Below, piece by piece: positions 43,200-54,312 of a stretch of 64,000 bases of DNA. The notes below the pieces were generated by a model. The model searched no databases. It saw only the letters and a program-made list of their open reading frames with translations, and had not been told where the DNA came from. Origin of the DNA: Trichobilharzia szidati (lineage: Eukaryota > Platyhelminthes > Trematoda > Strigeidida > Schistosomatidae); NCBI GenBank assembly GCA_944472155.2, contig OX235279.1, forward strand, positions 136,124,920 through 136,188,919, in the 5' to 3' direction. How positions within the stretch are numbered: the first letter of the stretch is position 1; each line of letters begins with the position of its first letter. Position numbers and translations under genes: made by a program.

Positions 43200-45190
43200 A
43201 AGCCAACATACACAGTGTCGTGTTTTGGTCACATTAAAGGACGGGAGTGTGAAAAGAGCCTACTGGAAGATGCTTAGGGTTATTTCATATATCTGTTCAC
43301 TCGCACAGTCCAACCGTTACTCCTCTGAAATGTTTCTAAGTGACGGGGCTATGGTCTTCCAACAAGAGGCCGGGAAATTCAAGGTCCTGTTGGGCCATAT
43401 CAATTGCCTGAACTCGTCTATCACCACCAAAATTTCAGAAAATGGAAAGCTGCATATTAAAGCTAGAAACAAGCTTACTGCAGCAACTTGATGATGAGCA
43501 TGATTTGAAGCTAGCCCATGGAGAAATGCAATAAAACATAACAAAAGATTCGTGTGAATGAGTCACTGGAGTAAGGTGCATAATGCGATCCGTGACCTGA
43601 TTATTGGCACCAGCGCAATTCAGGAGAAACAGGATGATGTAGAAGTAATACGAGATTAGTCCAACTTTGGCCTAACAAAACAGTCATAAATACACATTGC
43701 ACCAGCTCCTATCACATCACGAAATACATTCTTTTTTGATTGGACACTTGTCAGTAGCTAGTCTGTTGAAAGGTTTATGTAGAATGTGTGCTTTTGGATC
43801 TATGCTAGGGACTGAATTTGGTCAGTCAATTTTTCTGTGTGATTTCCATTGTATGTCTGCCGTCATTGCAGTACATTGTGAACTGTTGGCATTAGGTGGT
43901 TGGAGGCAATTTGCAGGGAGCCTTGAACCTACGTATATTTAGGCTAGACACATCGCAAACTTGACTGGAAGAATTCATTCTGCACCATGGATAGGACTAG
44001 ACACATCACATTAGTTACCCAGTTCACCCATACAGGAGGTCAACCGCGGGCCCTAATAGCTCAGTGGTAACGTCTCTGACTGCAGTAACGGGTGACGCAG
44101 GTTCGGATCTCAGATGGGACATGAATTCTGTCAAGGTTTCAGATACGCCTTGCAGAAGAGTGCCAGCTAGCACGAAACACAGGTCTAAGACTTCCTGCCG
44201 ACCTTGCCATTCATTTTATAAAATACATTCTGATGATGATGAGTGAAATGTTGTGTTCAAAACCTTAGGCGAACAAGATACAGAGAAATGACCAGACTCT
44301 GTGGTTTCATCCAAAGTTGTCTTGGAGCCGGTCGTCCAGATAACCAGTACACTGACTGCCATCTTCAGTTTATTGGACGAAGTCGTAACCATTGTGCTGA
44401 GAGGAAAGCCCGGGCAATGTTCTTCGAAGAATGGCCCTCACAGATTTTCCATCACTCTATTTGGGAAACTGGAACGAATTGTTGAATCTGCCATGATTTA
44501 TAAGAAATGTGACAGTCTGTTGTCCAGTACACTGTATTTTTCGCTGAAACCTGTTCTGCCTTAGGAACATTTTCTCAGAGGGAAGCAATAACAGTAGTTA
44601 ACAAGAATACTTTTGACACCTTTATGGATTTCAGCAAGACGTTTGACAAGGCCCTACATACCAAATTTCTCATGAAGCTGGTAAGTTTTAAAGTCACACG
44701 TGCTCTACTCATCTGAACCAGTGAATTAACCTGGTTCACCACATCTGCTGTGGCCCTCTACGCCAATAACTTTAAAATTTGAATATGGCTAAAAAATGGC
44801 AGAGAACTGTTCAAAACGCAAACAAACTTCAACTGTCTTTAAGGGCAAACTAGAAAGTGGGGGCTTCTCATCAGTGTGTTGAAGTGCTCAACCATAAGCA
44901 TTGGGAACACAGATGTTTTCACACGCAGTATTAATGAAAAATTCACACACTCATTTGAGGTGCCTAGAGACGAAGGTGTCATTATAAAACATATTTTAGA
45001 GTCTAGAAAAGACTTTTCAGTTAAAGACTATAGCTTGTAAACCACAAAAGAAATTTCTGTGGCGTCCACTTTGTGTCAGTCAATCATGTGACCAAAGTTG
45101 CATTCAGCTGGCAAGCTATTTCCAAAACATTCACTCGGAAATTTGGAATGAGTTTAGCCTTATTAGACCTGACACCAACGACTTAAAAAG
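43200..45190 (+). mobile_element. Very decayed CR1/Jockey-like element
   Basis: The firmest signal is TFDTFMDFSKTFDKALHTKF at about 44610-44670, matching the 'A.YLDFSKAFDKV.H..L' block of CR1/Jockey RT. Open frames around 43225-43491 and 44243-44564 may be its upstream parts but show no motif. The SINE at 44047-44240 is inserted in it. Confidence 0.5.
44047..44242 (+). mobile_element. tRNA-derived SINE with hammerhead-like region, second type
   Basis: A clear A box (TAGCTCAGTGGTAACGTCTC) and B box (GGTTCGGATCTC at about 44100). Then GCAGAAGAGTGCC, AGCTA loop, GCACGAAACACAGG at 44151-44182: stem II GTGC/GCAC with GAAA intact, the CTGATGA box changed to CAGAAGA. The element ends in TGATGATGATGAG. 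It differs from copies A-D in the tRNA head. Confidence 0.72.
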
Positions 45191-45654
45191 CGGAATCTTT
45201 AAGACATAACAGAAACATGTTCAGCAGCAGCGTTCCGAAATTTCAAAAATTGCCTCCAAACCTGATCTCTCTTCTTCCTGTATTTCCACCGGTTGGGAAC
45301 TTCTATAAAGACATAGGGGAAGAATGAAACATATGAGTTTGATTGATTTAAGTATAAAACTTGGATGTTACAGGCAAACCAGCAAACACACAGGTAATGG
45401 AAGCAGAACACGAGCTGTGCAGGAGAGCGTCTATTCCAAGAAATTGAGTTTTAAAAAGTGCAGAGGTACAGTTTAAGAGTATATTAATTTTACTGGTCCT
45501 CCTTAATGTTTAGGTTTTGTATTTCTTGTACCTCTTGGCCTAGACAGTTGACTCCCAGGTATCTTCCTGAAAGCAGAGAAAACAAAACATTGATCAGTGT
45601 TATAATGCAGGTTTTGTTTTCATTACATGGGCACTGTGACAGAGTATAACTGCA

Positions 45655-45822
45655 TTATGGATTGCATTTTATTTTGATAAATCTCTGTGTTGTACAGTAA
45701 TATTAACTGATGACGTCACGAGCACAAATTACTGCTCATTAATATATCAGGGCACTCACATATCTTTATTGCATTAATACTGCATAACACTGTGTGATTT
45801 ATCAAAATAAAATCTTGTCCAT
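45655..45822. mobile_element. Small foldback (MITE-like) element
   Basis: ATTTTATTTTGATAAATC near 45663 and its complement GATTTATCAAAATAAAAT near 45797 anchor inverted repeats of about 45 bp around a 75-bp centre. The inner part GTAATATTAACTGATGACGT is also found at 7979-8025 in similar form. No coding capacity. Confidence 0.65.
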
Positions 45823-46189
45823 AATGGAGAAATTAGTGTGATCTCCACGAAGTATGATGTCAAACACTGACTAGCAGAACAGACTGTGGTGACTCCTATA
45901 TTAGTTTGTGTCTGTGCCTGGATACTTATTATATAGAAATAATAAAGGCCTATTGACTTTTGTATTCAATAAGAAGCCTGAACCGAAACAAGCTTTTCAG
46001 AGCGGCAATACAATGTATACGGTACGTCAGGGTTAAGAATCACCAATGTGAGGTAGACAGGGTTTCTCCGCATTTAATTGTGGAGTCTTATAGCCTTCGA
46101 AACGATTATTCCCCGTTCTGACACGTATTTCTCAGTCTTCTGTGAGTGTCGCGAAATTATTTTAAGATTAACAAATAAATAACCCCAAA

Positions 46190-46643
46190 GTTATAATAAT
46201 GTTGAATTAAATCTCACAAATTCTGAAATAATTCTAGCATTCTATAGTGAGTAAATTCTGAATTTGTTTTGAAATGGATTCTTTACTGCCACAGATTAGA
46301 ACTCAGTGTTGGTTTCCAGTATGGCTGGAACTAATTCAGCACCGTGTTCTTTTCCTAGGCATTTTTAGGAATAGATCAGAACCTACTTGGTTTGCTTATC
46401 AGAGTTGTTCCAGCCCTTGCAGGACACATTAAGCACGGACTAGCGTTACTTCAGAACATATTGGGTAGATAGAATTTCCATTTACTAATAAAAGGCATTA
46501 TCGAGGAATAGGTTAGAATAAGTTCAGAATTGCTGTAAGCTTGGGCAGTAAAGAATCCATTTCAGAACAGATTCAGAATTTACTCACTATAGAATGTTAG
46601 AATTATTTCAGAATTTGTGGGATTTAATTCAAAATTATAGTAA
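46190..46643. mobile_element. 454-bp element with ~100-bp terminal inverted repeats
   Basis: 46190-46290 and 46543-46643 are inverted copies, about 90% identical by eye. Both contain CACAAATTCTGAAATAATTC (or close) and TTCTATAGTGAGTAAATTCT. The interior of about 250 bp has no coding frame. The layout is that of a MITE or foldback DNA transposon. No target-site duplication was identified with confidence. Confidence 0.75.
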
Positions 46644-47096
46644 GCTAACCCGGGATAGGAATTTCTATGAGGAACATATTAACTTGATGTTTCTTATTGG
46701 TAAAATTAAAATGTAGGCTTCCAACTGCCGTGGACGTGGACGTGTGAATGAAATTCATAAGAGACGGTGCCAAAAGGCAGTTCGTTTCTCTACCTCGGTT
46801 CTAACAGGTATGTATGCCTAAGTTGAACATAATATACCGCCCAAACAACACCAATGTCTCACGAATTAGGTTAGCCCAATGTTCACTACTCTGTAGCTTA
46901 AACCTTTCTCTCAACACACTCTAATCTAATTTAAAACTAACCGGGAATTCTCTTTAATATCACCACACTAAATGGAAAATATGTTTTATAAATACAAAAT
47001 TGTTAACTTGATTTGACTACTTTGACCACAGAGTGCAAGGATAAGTCGTGCGTTCGGACGTGTCGTCTATCTAAAGATTAACCTTACCCACAGCTG

Positions 47097-47812
47097 CCAT
47101 GTTTAAATCTACGATAGCCAAAAAATAAGGGAAATGAAAATTACTAACGTACCGATGGAGGCCGTCGTCGTTTCCTCATTCCCACTATCAGCCTGTCACG
47201 GCTGTAACGGAATGAATACGAAATGAAACCAATTATAACTCAACAATTTCTGGTACCGTTGGTATCTCTTCACTGAGACTACATATTTGAGACTATGAAA
47301 TTGTTATAACTTAAAAGTAAAATCGCAATAATAACGGAATAGTGCAATAGTTTATAGTTCATGCACTTTGCTGTTATTTCTCTGTAACCAACAATATGTG
47401 TTTCACCCTCAAAGTTGTCTACACGAAAGGTACTATTATCCCTTGAATTCAATAGTTAATCAGAAAAATACCTATGCTTCTTATAAACACAGGATTGGAA
47501 CCGCGTTTCATTGATGATTTCACAAACGACTGCTGGGTTATGCATACATATATATTTATATAAGTACATGTAATTGAAGTCTCTCACGAATGTTCTTACT
47601 TTCGGATAAGATAATGGTATAGTTTTTGTGGATGAATAAGAAATGTTTTCAGAGTCAAAGTCCTTACGCTAAGTTAGATGGCGATTGCCTATGGTTCCAT
47701 AGCCATGACAGGCTGATGATAGAAATGAGGAAACGACAACGGCCTCCGTTGGTACGTTAGTAATTGTCATTTCCCTTATTTCTAGAATATCGTAGATTTA
47801 AAAATGGAAGAT
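47097..47812. mobile_element. ~715-bp element with ~112-bp inverted repeats
   Basis: 47097-47207 and 47697-47812 are inverted copies, for example GGAGGCCGTCGTCGTTTCCT against AGGAAACGACAACGGCCTCC. About 490 bp separates them, with a TA-rich piece at 47546-47563. No transposase frame is visible, so it may be non-autonomous. The open frame at 47764-48030 overlaps the right repeat and is not recognised. Confidence 0.7.
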
Positions 47813-48027
47813 ATGGAGCATGCGGGAAGCTGTATGTCGTGCTCCTCACGAGACTTGATCGATTTGCTAACCGTTCCCATTACGAAAACAGTAAATACAT
47901 TTTTCAGTCTTTTGAATTCTATGGCTTTCAAGTCGCACTCCCTTCTAATATCTATAAATCGCTATGTTGGAAGAGGAATGTGAAGCGTATTTGGCATGTA
48001 TTCGTATGTGGTTGTGGTCACATCAGT

Positions 48028-48029
<2 letters not shown>

Positions 48030-48068
<39 letters not shown>
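48030..48068. repeat. (TA)n simple repeat
   Basis: About 38 bases of TA dinucleotides. Confidence 0.95.
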
Positions 48069-48069
<1 letters not shown>

Positions 48070-50216
48070 TAGGGCGCACTGCAGATGTTTCTTTAGTGAA
48101 CCCAACGTTTTCACTAGCTGTTTAAGGTGCGGAACTGGAGTTGGTCTGTGGCTAAAGTGTAATTTATTCATCCCTCTTAGTAGTTATTCGCGTACGGTCG
48201 TTGTTGAATGTAATATGATGGAAACAATGTCCTGTGCTGTTTGAATAATAACGTTACCTAAATACAGGAATATAACACTACAAGTGGAAAACACTGCTTT
48301 GTAACAAGAAGGCTGCCTATTTAAAGACATTGAAAATCAGCTAGTTATTTTTTGCTTTGAGATTGTGTAGGGTTTCAGCTTTGAAGCGATTCTCTCGGTT
48401 TTAGTTACTGTCGCTGGTCTCAGTGGAGTTTGGCTGTCACACGAATGACTCCTTCTTAGTATTTAAATTTTAGGTGAAATCTTGTTTATTCATTAACATA
48501 TTGGATATTTGCTTTGGCTTTTATCAATTATACTTTTTCTGTTGCTCTGTTTTGGTGAGCTTATAATTCGTAAAAATATATTTGTAGCTCTGTATGTAGA
48601 CTTTCGAAACAATTAATGTCCCTAGATTTAATCCAAGTTTTGCTTTCTATAATCACAGAGTACATTTAGGAATAAAATAGACTTATGAATCCATTTTTTT
48701 CACTGCTATTTGTTCACTGAATAAAGGAGTTATAATATTAATAAATTTTTGGAACTTCAGGGACGTCTTGGTAGTTTACAGAATTAATTTGACTTTTCCG
48801 TGAAACATGTCATCATTTTGCCAGTTTTTTATTGACTCGTGGATTATGCTTTGTTATCTGTTTGCTTATCATTTTATAGTGTTGTGCAGCATTTAATATT
48901 AACTTCGAAGCCCAGGAATGTAATTCAGATTGCTGCAAAATGCTATGAGGTAAGAACTCTATATGTGTAATATAGTGTAATTTTACTAAAATGTTTCATG
49001 AAGCCTGTTTTAACCGATTTTAAGAATAAGGATTTTTAACTTTCTAGATTAGAATTTTGAAAGCACACTACATTTAATGCAATTCAATTTGGGTAGGCCA
49101 GATGGAAAAATGTTCAGTATTTCTTCGCGTGCCTATATTGGTTGAAATCCCCTTTTTATAAGGCAGTCTACACAAGTGTGAAAATGCAAATTAAACTAAG
49201 GTCACCTTTTTGTGTCAATTTGTTTGTGAGCTTTGAATGCAGTGATTGAAATTTCGATGAGAACAGAAGCGATCATTAGTGAGATGCAATCTGTAGTTAC
49301 TGCAATTTAAGTGGTCGTAACTCTTGAGTCTTGCGGTTACTCGCATTTTCATCTGCTAACTTAAATTGCCGGTTATGTATATTAGCAGAGAGTTTGAGTT
49401 TGTTCAAATCGATTTCTTGCCATCCCTATTATAACTTTACATGCTGCTGCTTTGTTAGTTCAAAGTTCAGAAAACTGTCAGCCGAGAATTATGAAGCTAA
49501 TTTTTGTAGTATTTGTAAAGGTTTTTGAATTTACCGAACAGTCATGAATAATTTTGGACATGGGTTAGATTTTTAATGTTTCACAGTTTAAGTAAATGCA
49601 TAAAATGGCAGTTAAAACCTTAAATGGTTAGTGGCAATCGGCAGGAAGATATGTACCTAGGTGTCGTGCTTATTGGCCCTCTTCCCCTCTGACACGTCTC
49701 TGTTGAGTTCAAACCCGTGATAGACCTCTTATAACACTGCAGTGGTCATATTGTTTAATCATTGGTATGGTTATTGTCACTTGATAGTAAGAATAATACT
49801 GAGATTTGTAAAAAGCAAAATACGCAAAAGGAAAAGAAAGATGGAAACTTCATTAAGGCATGGATAAGGTATGGATCTATCTATACAACCACGATTTCTA
49901 AGTCGTATTTCGCATATTCTACAATTATGTTAGTGGATTTGTAAAACACGAACAAGACTTCTCGATTTTTTTTGCGTTCAAATCGATGATTTTGTGAACT
50001 GATTCTATACCGTCATCTGCAGGGCCAGTCAGTCATACTGATTCACTGACTGCAAAACACTCGACTTCAAATATAGTTCTCTCTACTATTTCCTTCTATT
50101 CCTTCGAGATCATGAAGTATTCCTTAATGTTCTACAGTGTGTCTGTAGTTATGTAACGTCGTATACCTCATACATAACTTATATTTTTTACTAATATTGT
50201 TCTTGCATTTTATTAG
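48070..50216. other. Presumed 5' region/intron of the HS2ST gene
   Basis: T-rich on the plus strand and free of recognised repeats. Short open frames (49331-49528, 49762-49944) carry no motif. The HS2ST start codon should lie here or further upstream but cannot be pinned down. Confidence 0.4.
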
Positions 50217-50868
50217 GACTTTATCGAAACGTCGGTTCTACGTTGTCTTCCTACTAATAGTTATTTCATCAATATTCATTTTTATATTTGCGAACCAACG
50301 GCGTTTAAAATGTCAGTTTACGCATTGTTCTATACCTCCGGAAGAGTTAGTGAAAGTATCAGATTCTTCATTTACTAGTGATAATTTCGATGTCGCTTAT
50401 GACGATCACAAATCCTTTCCTGTTGTTATTTACAACAGAATACCTAAAACAGGCAGTACATCTTTGGTCAACTTAGTCTATCGACTAATAGCAGAAAAGC
50501 GTATTCATACGCATGTGCTGCACGTGAATATTTCTACAAACAGACATTATATAAATCGAATAAGTGAATTATATCTTATCCATAATTTAACACATTGGAA
50601 AAGTATGCATCCACTAATGATTCATGGTCATTTCGCTTACATAAATTTCGAGAAATATGGAACATCATTTACTCCGGTATATATCAATATGATAAGAAAT
50701 CCTTTAGACAGATTAGTATCATATTATTATTTCATACGATATGGTGATGATTACAGACCATATTTAAAACGTAGGCGTATGTCGGACCCCGTCATTCGTA
50801 ACCAGACGTTTGACGAATGTGTTCTATTGAAAGGAAATGACTGTAATCCACAACTCCTTTGGGTTCAG
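50217..50868 (+). CDS. HS2ST1: Heparan sulfate 2-O-sulfotransferase, internal exon
   Basis: This Golgi type II membrane enzyme moves sulfate from PAPS to the 2-O position of uronic acid in heparan sulfate. The exon (652 nt) runs from a TTTATTAG acceptor to a GTAAGA donor. It begins with a basic cytosolic tail (LSKRRF) and a membrane anchor (VVFLLIVISSIFIFIFA). The P-loop-like PAPS site follows, VVIYNRIPKTGSTSLVNLVY, then VLHVNIS, the HGHFAYINF segment with the catalytic-type His, YINMIRNPLDRLVSYYYFIR (3'-PB site), FIRYGDDYRPYLKRRR and FDECVLLKGNDCNPQLLWVQ. The FRFGDDYRPGLRRRK-like block points to HS2ST rather than uronyl 2-sulfotransferase. A preceding exon must supply the start Met. The exons after LWVQ are not in the window; retroelements and the tandem array follow instead. 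Confidence 0.9.
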
Positions 50869-51039
50869 GTAAGATGTTGCTTCTATCTGTTTTTTCTTTT
50901 TTATACATATTTACCTTGCAAGTGTAACACCTAACATCACTACGTTTATCGTTAATACTATTAATGATACCGTGTAACACAAGAATTGGGACGTAAATGC
51001 CAAAGATCAAAGAAGTTTATTCTCTTCATACTTTACACT

Positions 51040-51250
51040 TCACGGGCCACGTCTCACAACCATAAAGAAGAACACAGCAAACAGCTTCGCTTGATCGATA
51101 CTTGAATATCGTACCTGTGCCAAAGATGGCACATGCCAACAGATGCCAGACAAATCTTTCGCATCTGTTGTGGGATTTCGTCAACAATCAGTCAATTTGG
51201 GCTGATGCAACTTCATTAGTAAATGAAGTGGTCAGCATGCTCATCATTAG
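51040..51250 (-). mobile_element. Fragment of the 18560-20520 retroelement family
   Basis: CACGGGCCACGTCTCACAAC, CATAAAGAAGAACACAGC and AAATGAAGTGGTCAGCATGC parallel 19220-19435 on the minus strand, the region after the RT palm. It abuts the plus-strand CR1-like copy. Confidence 0.75.
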
Positions 51251-51254
51251 ATAA

Positions 51255-52104
51255 AGGTGTCAAATACGTCCGCTGCACGTTTCTCAACTTCACTTCTGCT
51301 TTCGACTCTGTACCTAGATGTCTGTTGCTAAATAAGCTCTCTAAGACAAAAACTGAGTCCTGCATCACTAACTGGTTGCATTACTACTTCTCTAACAGAA
51401 TGCAGTACACCGTATACAAAGGTAAATCCTCCTCTGCTGCACTCACTGAAGCTGGTGTCCCCCAAGGTGCTGTACTCTCCCCCCTTCTCTTTTCTTTCTT
51501 TCTACATGACTTACCATCTTCAAAAGACATTAATTTTGTCAAATATGCTGACGACCTGACAGTATCTTTGCCTGTCAAATTTCAAAGTGACTGCTCTAAA
51601 TTAAATGGCTTTCTGTCAGAAATCAGCCAGTGGTCCAAGGAAAACGGTCTTACCTCAAACCCCTCCAAATGCCAGACAGTCAATTTCGCCTTTAGGCATA
51701 AATCCGACCTAAACAAACTGGTAGGCTCTCACGAGGTATGCAACATAGATGGCACTGAAATAGAAACCAAGTCGGGAATTAAATACCTAGGCGTCATTCT
51801 ATCTGCTGATCTATCCTGGTCGTCTCATATCTTGGCGATTTCTAAGAAAACATTCCGTCTTACCTTCTACATCAAGAAGTTAAGACATTCTTGTATAACC
51901 CAACCCTTTCTCCTACAATTCGTTAACTCTCGCATTCTACCTATTATTCTCTATTGTTCCCCCTTAGTTTTTCCCGGGCTACTGAAGAAAGACTATAACA
52001 TATTACGCAGGTTTTTAAAGGTTATCAGCAGGGTAAGCATCGTGACACTTAACCAGCTTGTTAATATTCTGGTTGACAAGCACATGGAGTCATGTGAAAA
52101 ATGG
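51255..52104 (+). pseudogene. CR1-like reverse transcriptase, cut by gap
   Basis: The plus-strand frame is open to the gap. RT blocks: VRCTFLNFTSAFDSVPRCLL (D/N-x-x-SAFD palm start), AGVPQGAVLSPLLFSFFLHD, INFVKYADDLTVSLPV (YADD), NGLTSNPSKCQTVNF and IKYLGVILSADLSWSSHI. This is the order of CR1-clade (Perere/SR1-type) non-LTR RT. No stop interrupts about 280 codons, so the copy is rather young. The 5' end is lost at the junction with the 51040-51250 fragment, so the first residues of the frame belong to that fragment. The end is lost in the gap. Confidence 0.88.
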
Positions 52105-52604
52105 NNNNNNNNNNNNNNNNNNNNNNNNNNNNNNNNNNNNNNNNNNNNNNNNNNNNNNNNNNNNNNNNNNNNNNNNNNNNNNNNNNNNNNNNNNNNNNNN
52201 NNNNNNNNNNNNNNNNNNNNNNNNNNNNNNNNNNNNNNNNNNNNNNNNNNNNNNNNNNNNNNNNNNNNNNNNNNNNNNNNNNNNNNNNNNNNNNNNNNNN
52301 NNNNNNNNNNNNNNNNNNNNNNNNNNNNNNNNNNNNNNNNNNNNNNNNNNNNNNNNNNNNNNNNNNNNNNNNNNNNNNNNNNNNNNNNNNNNNNNNNNNN
52401 NNNNNNNNNNNNNNNNNNNNNNNNNNNNNNNNNNNNNNNNNNNNNNNNNNNNNNNNNNNNNNNNNNNNNNNNNNNNNNNNNNNNNNNNNNNNNNNNNNNN
52501 NNNNNNNNNNNNNNNNNNNNNNNNNNNNNNNNNNNNNNNNNNNNNNNNNNNNNNNNNNNNNNNNNNNNNNNNNNNNNNNNNNNNNNNNNNNNNNNNNNNN
52601 NNNN
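52105..52604. other. Assembly gap (500 N)
   Basis: Exactly 500 N, a conventional placeholder for a gap of unknown length. It lies at the junction of the CR1-like copy and the tandem array, so the array may extend into it. Confidence 0.99.
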
Positions 52605-54312
52605 AGATTTAGTCGACATATTCCTGGCGGTTCAGCGGAACAACGCCTCCGCCTTTATCAGGACGACTTGTGGTGGTTTCATGCTTTTCCTTCAGTTCTT
52701 TAGGCTGGTCTGGTCTGTGTAATCTTTGGTCAACAGATTGTGAGAGGTCGGCTTTGAATTGGTAAATTGATGGCAACAATCAAGAAGAGTTGATTTGAAG
52801 TGTTGGAATCAGTGCAGCGATGCGGCTGTAAGATCGAAAGTCTGTCTAGTTAAGCTGTTTTGCTTTGTAAGCTGCACTTGAGTGTGCAGTCTGTTGACGC
52901 TGGATACGCTGTTGCAGGACTTAGGACCCAGTGACGCAGTGACCGAGTGACACAGCTTGTAGCTGAGATGTCGAGAGAATGGCAGAATACTGACTGAAGA
53001 CACATTTGTGGGGATCAGTGGGAAATCTCCTCTCTACTTCTACCGGCTTGAGGCTGTCAGTATTGTTTGTGATTGGTGAACTGAGACTGATTTTCGATGA
53101 CAATAGAGATACCATCGTCAAACTGTTGACTTTCACCAGTCGATAGTTCATGAGGACGAGGGAGCTTGTCTTTTAGACAAGTGGAGAACAACTTCCGGCT
53201 GGTGAGGGTCAAGTGGAGTTTCGCCGCAGACAACGTCTTACCGACTGATTTAGAAGGAGGATTTTCGAGCATATCTGAAGTCTGATCACCCTTAAACTCC
53301 AGATTGACGAAGATGCTTTTCTTTGGAACTGAGTTAGTGGCGAGATTGGAATGTTTATCCTTCGTCTTTTTATCAATACAACGGTTGGGGTGACGGTTTT
53401 CAGCAAGCCTGGCTCTTAGGAAAGAAAATTCAGCGTGAAGGCAGTCAGAACGACAAGCCTTTCTTCACGCACAGCAGAGGGAGTGAATAAGGCTTCTACT
53501 CCTGGGAATAGGCACCAACCAACTATAGAGAATAGTTAATCGTCCATTCCATCCATGTACGTGCTCGGTGGATGGATATTTTGGGAGCTGTGTTGTTGTG
53601 TGTTGTGTGGAACACACCAGGAGAAGGAATGCCTAGTTCAGATTCATTTTCTAGGGTAAATTCTAAAGATGCTTGTCAAAGCATCCAACAACTCGACTAA
53701 GCTGAGTGTTTTCAAGCTTTGACATAAGACAGTGAGCCAGTAGTGGACCCAGTGGTGACTCCATCGCAACACCCTCCTTCTGTCTATATATCTGGTTGTT
53801 AGAGCTAACCTGGACGTTGGATGTGCATCTGAGTGAGAGTTGTTTAAGGCAGGTTGTTGGCAGCCCTAGGTCTAAACTATCTGCATCGATATAGTCGCAT
53901 ATATAGCAGATGGTTTCTGTGAGAGACGCATTAGTAAACAACGAGGTCACGTCTAATGAAAGCATGACTTTGTCTGAGGCGTCGAAATCTCTGATACCAT
54001 GAACTAGTTGAATTGTATCAGCAGTGGCAAACTTAGACACTTGCCTTCTGACTGGTTCCGGCATTTCGGCTAGCCATTGAGCCATACGATGATAAGGGGA
54101 ACCCATCATATGGAGGATCGAACGAAGAGGTAATCCATATAAACGTGGGATTATGGAGCCGACGGGTGAGACACGCTCATGTGAATCTGAGGAGATCATT
54201 GACTCGTCTGTCATGTTTTGTAGAACATTTGTCAGGTGGTTTCCAATTAGCTGTGTTTTGTTCATTTCACTCTGGGATTTGGCGATTTTCGTCCGATCAG
54301 AGAGAATCGCTA
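52605..54312 (-). mobile_element. Array unit 1
   Basis: First unit after the gap. RT fragment 53663-54265 with MAQWLAEM and FDKHL. Distinguishing bases include GGCTGTAAG near 52823. Confidence 0.93.
53663..54265 (-). pseudogene. Penelope-like RT fragment (representative of every unit), YxDD box absent
   Basis: 200 codons: PRLYGLPLRSILHMMGSPYH, MAQWLAEMPEPVRRQ, DKVMLSLDVTSLFTNASLTE, ICYICDYIDADSLDLGLPTT and VAMESPLGPLLAHCLMSKLE, then CFDKHL and a stop. In a complete element about 10-20 residues after SKLEN come the Y-x-DD residues. Here the frame stops. After a +1 shift the reading is SLEFTLENESELGIPSPGVF, which belongs beyond YxDD. The catalytic segment has been deleted. The methionine used as start is internal; the upstream RT portion is split off by a stop. 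Confidence 0.88.

Noticed and set aside
51993..52722. Open frames across the second gap, including the end of a 499-codon frame
   Set aside because: The run is open only because it is N. The CR1-like RT is real only up to 52104, and sequence after 52604 belongs to the array on the other strand.
52809..53406. Four overlapping minus-strand frames of 64-76 codons in each unit
   Set aside because: They are different frames of one decayed Penelope-like linker and flanking region, not separate genes.
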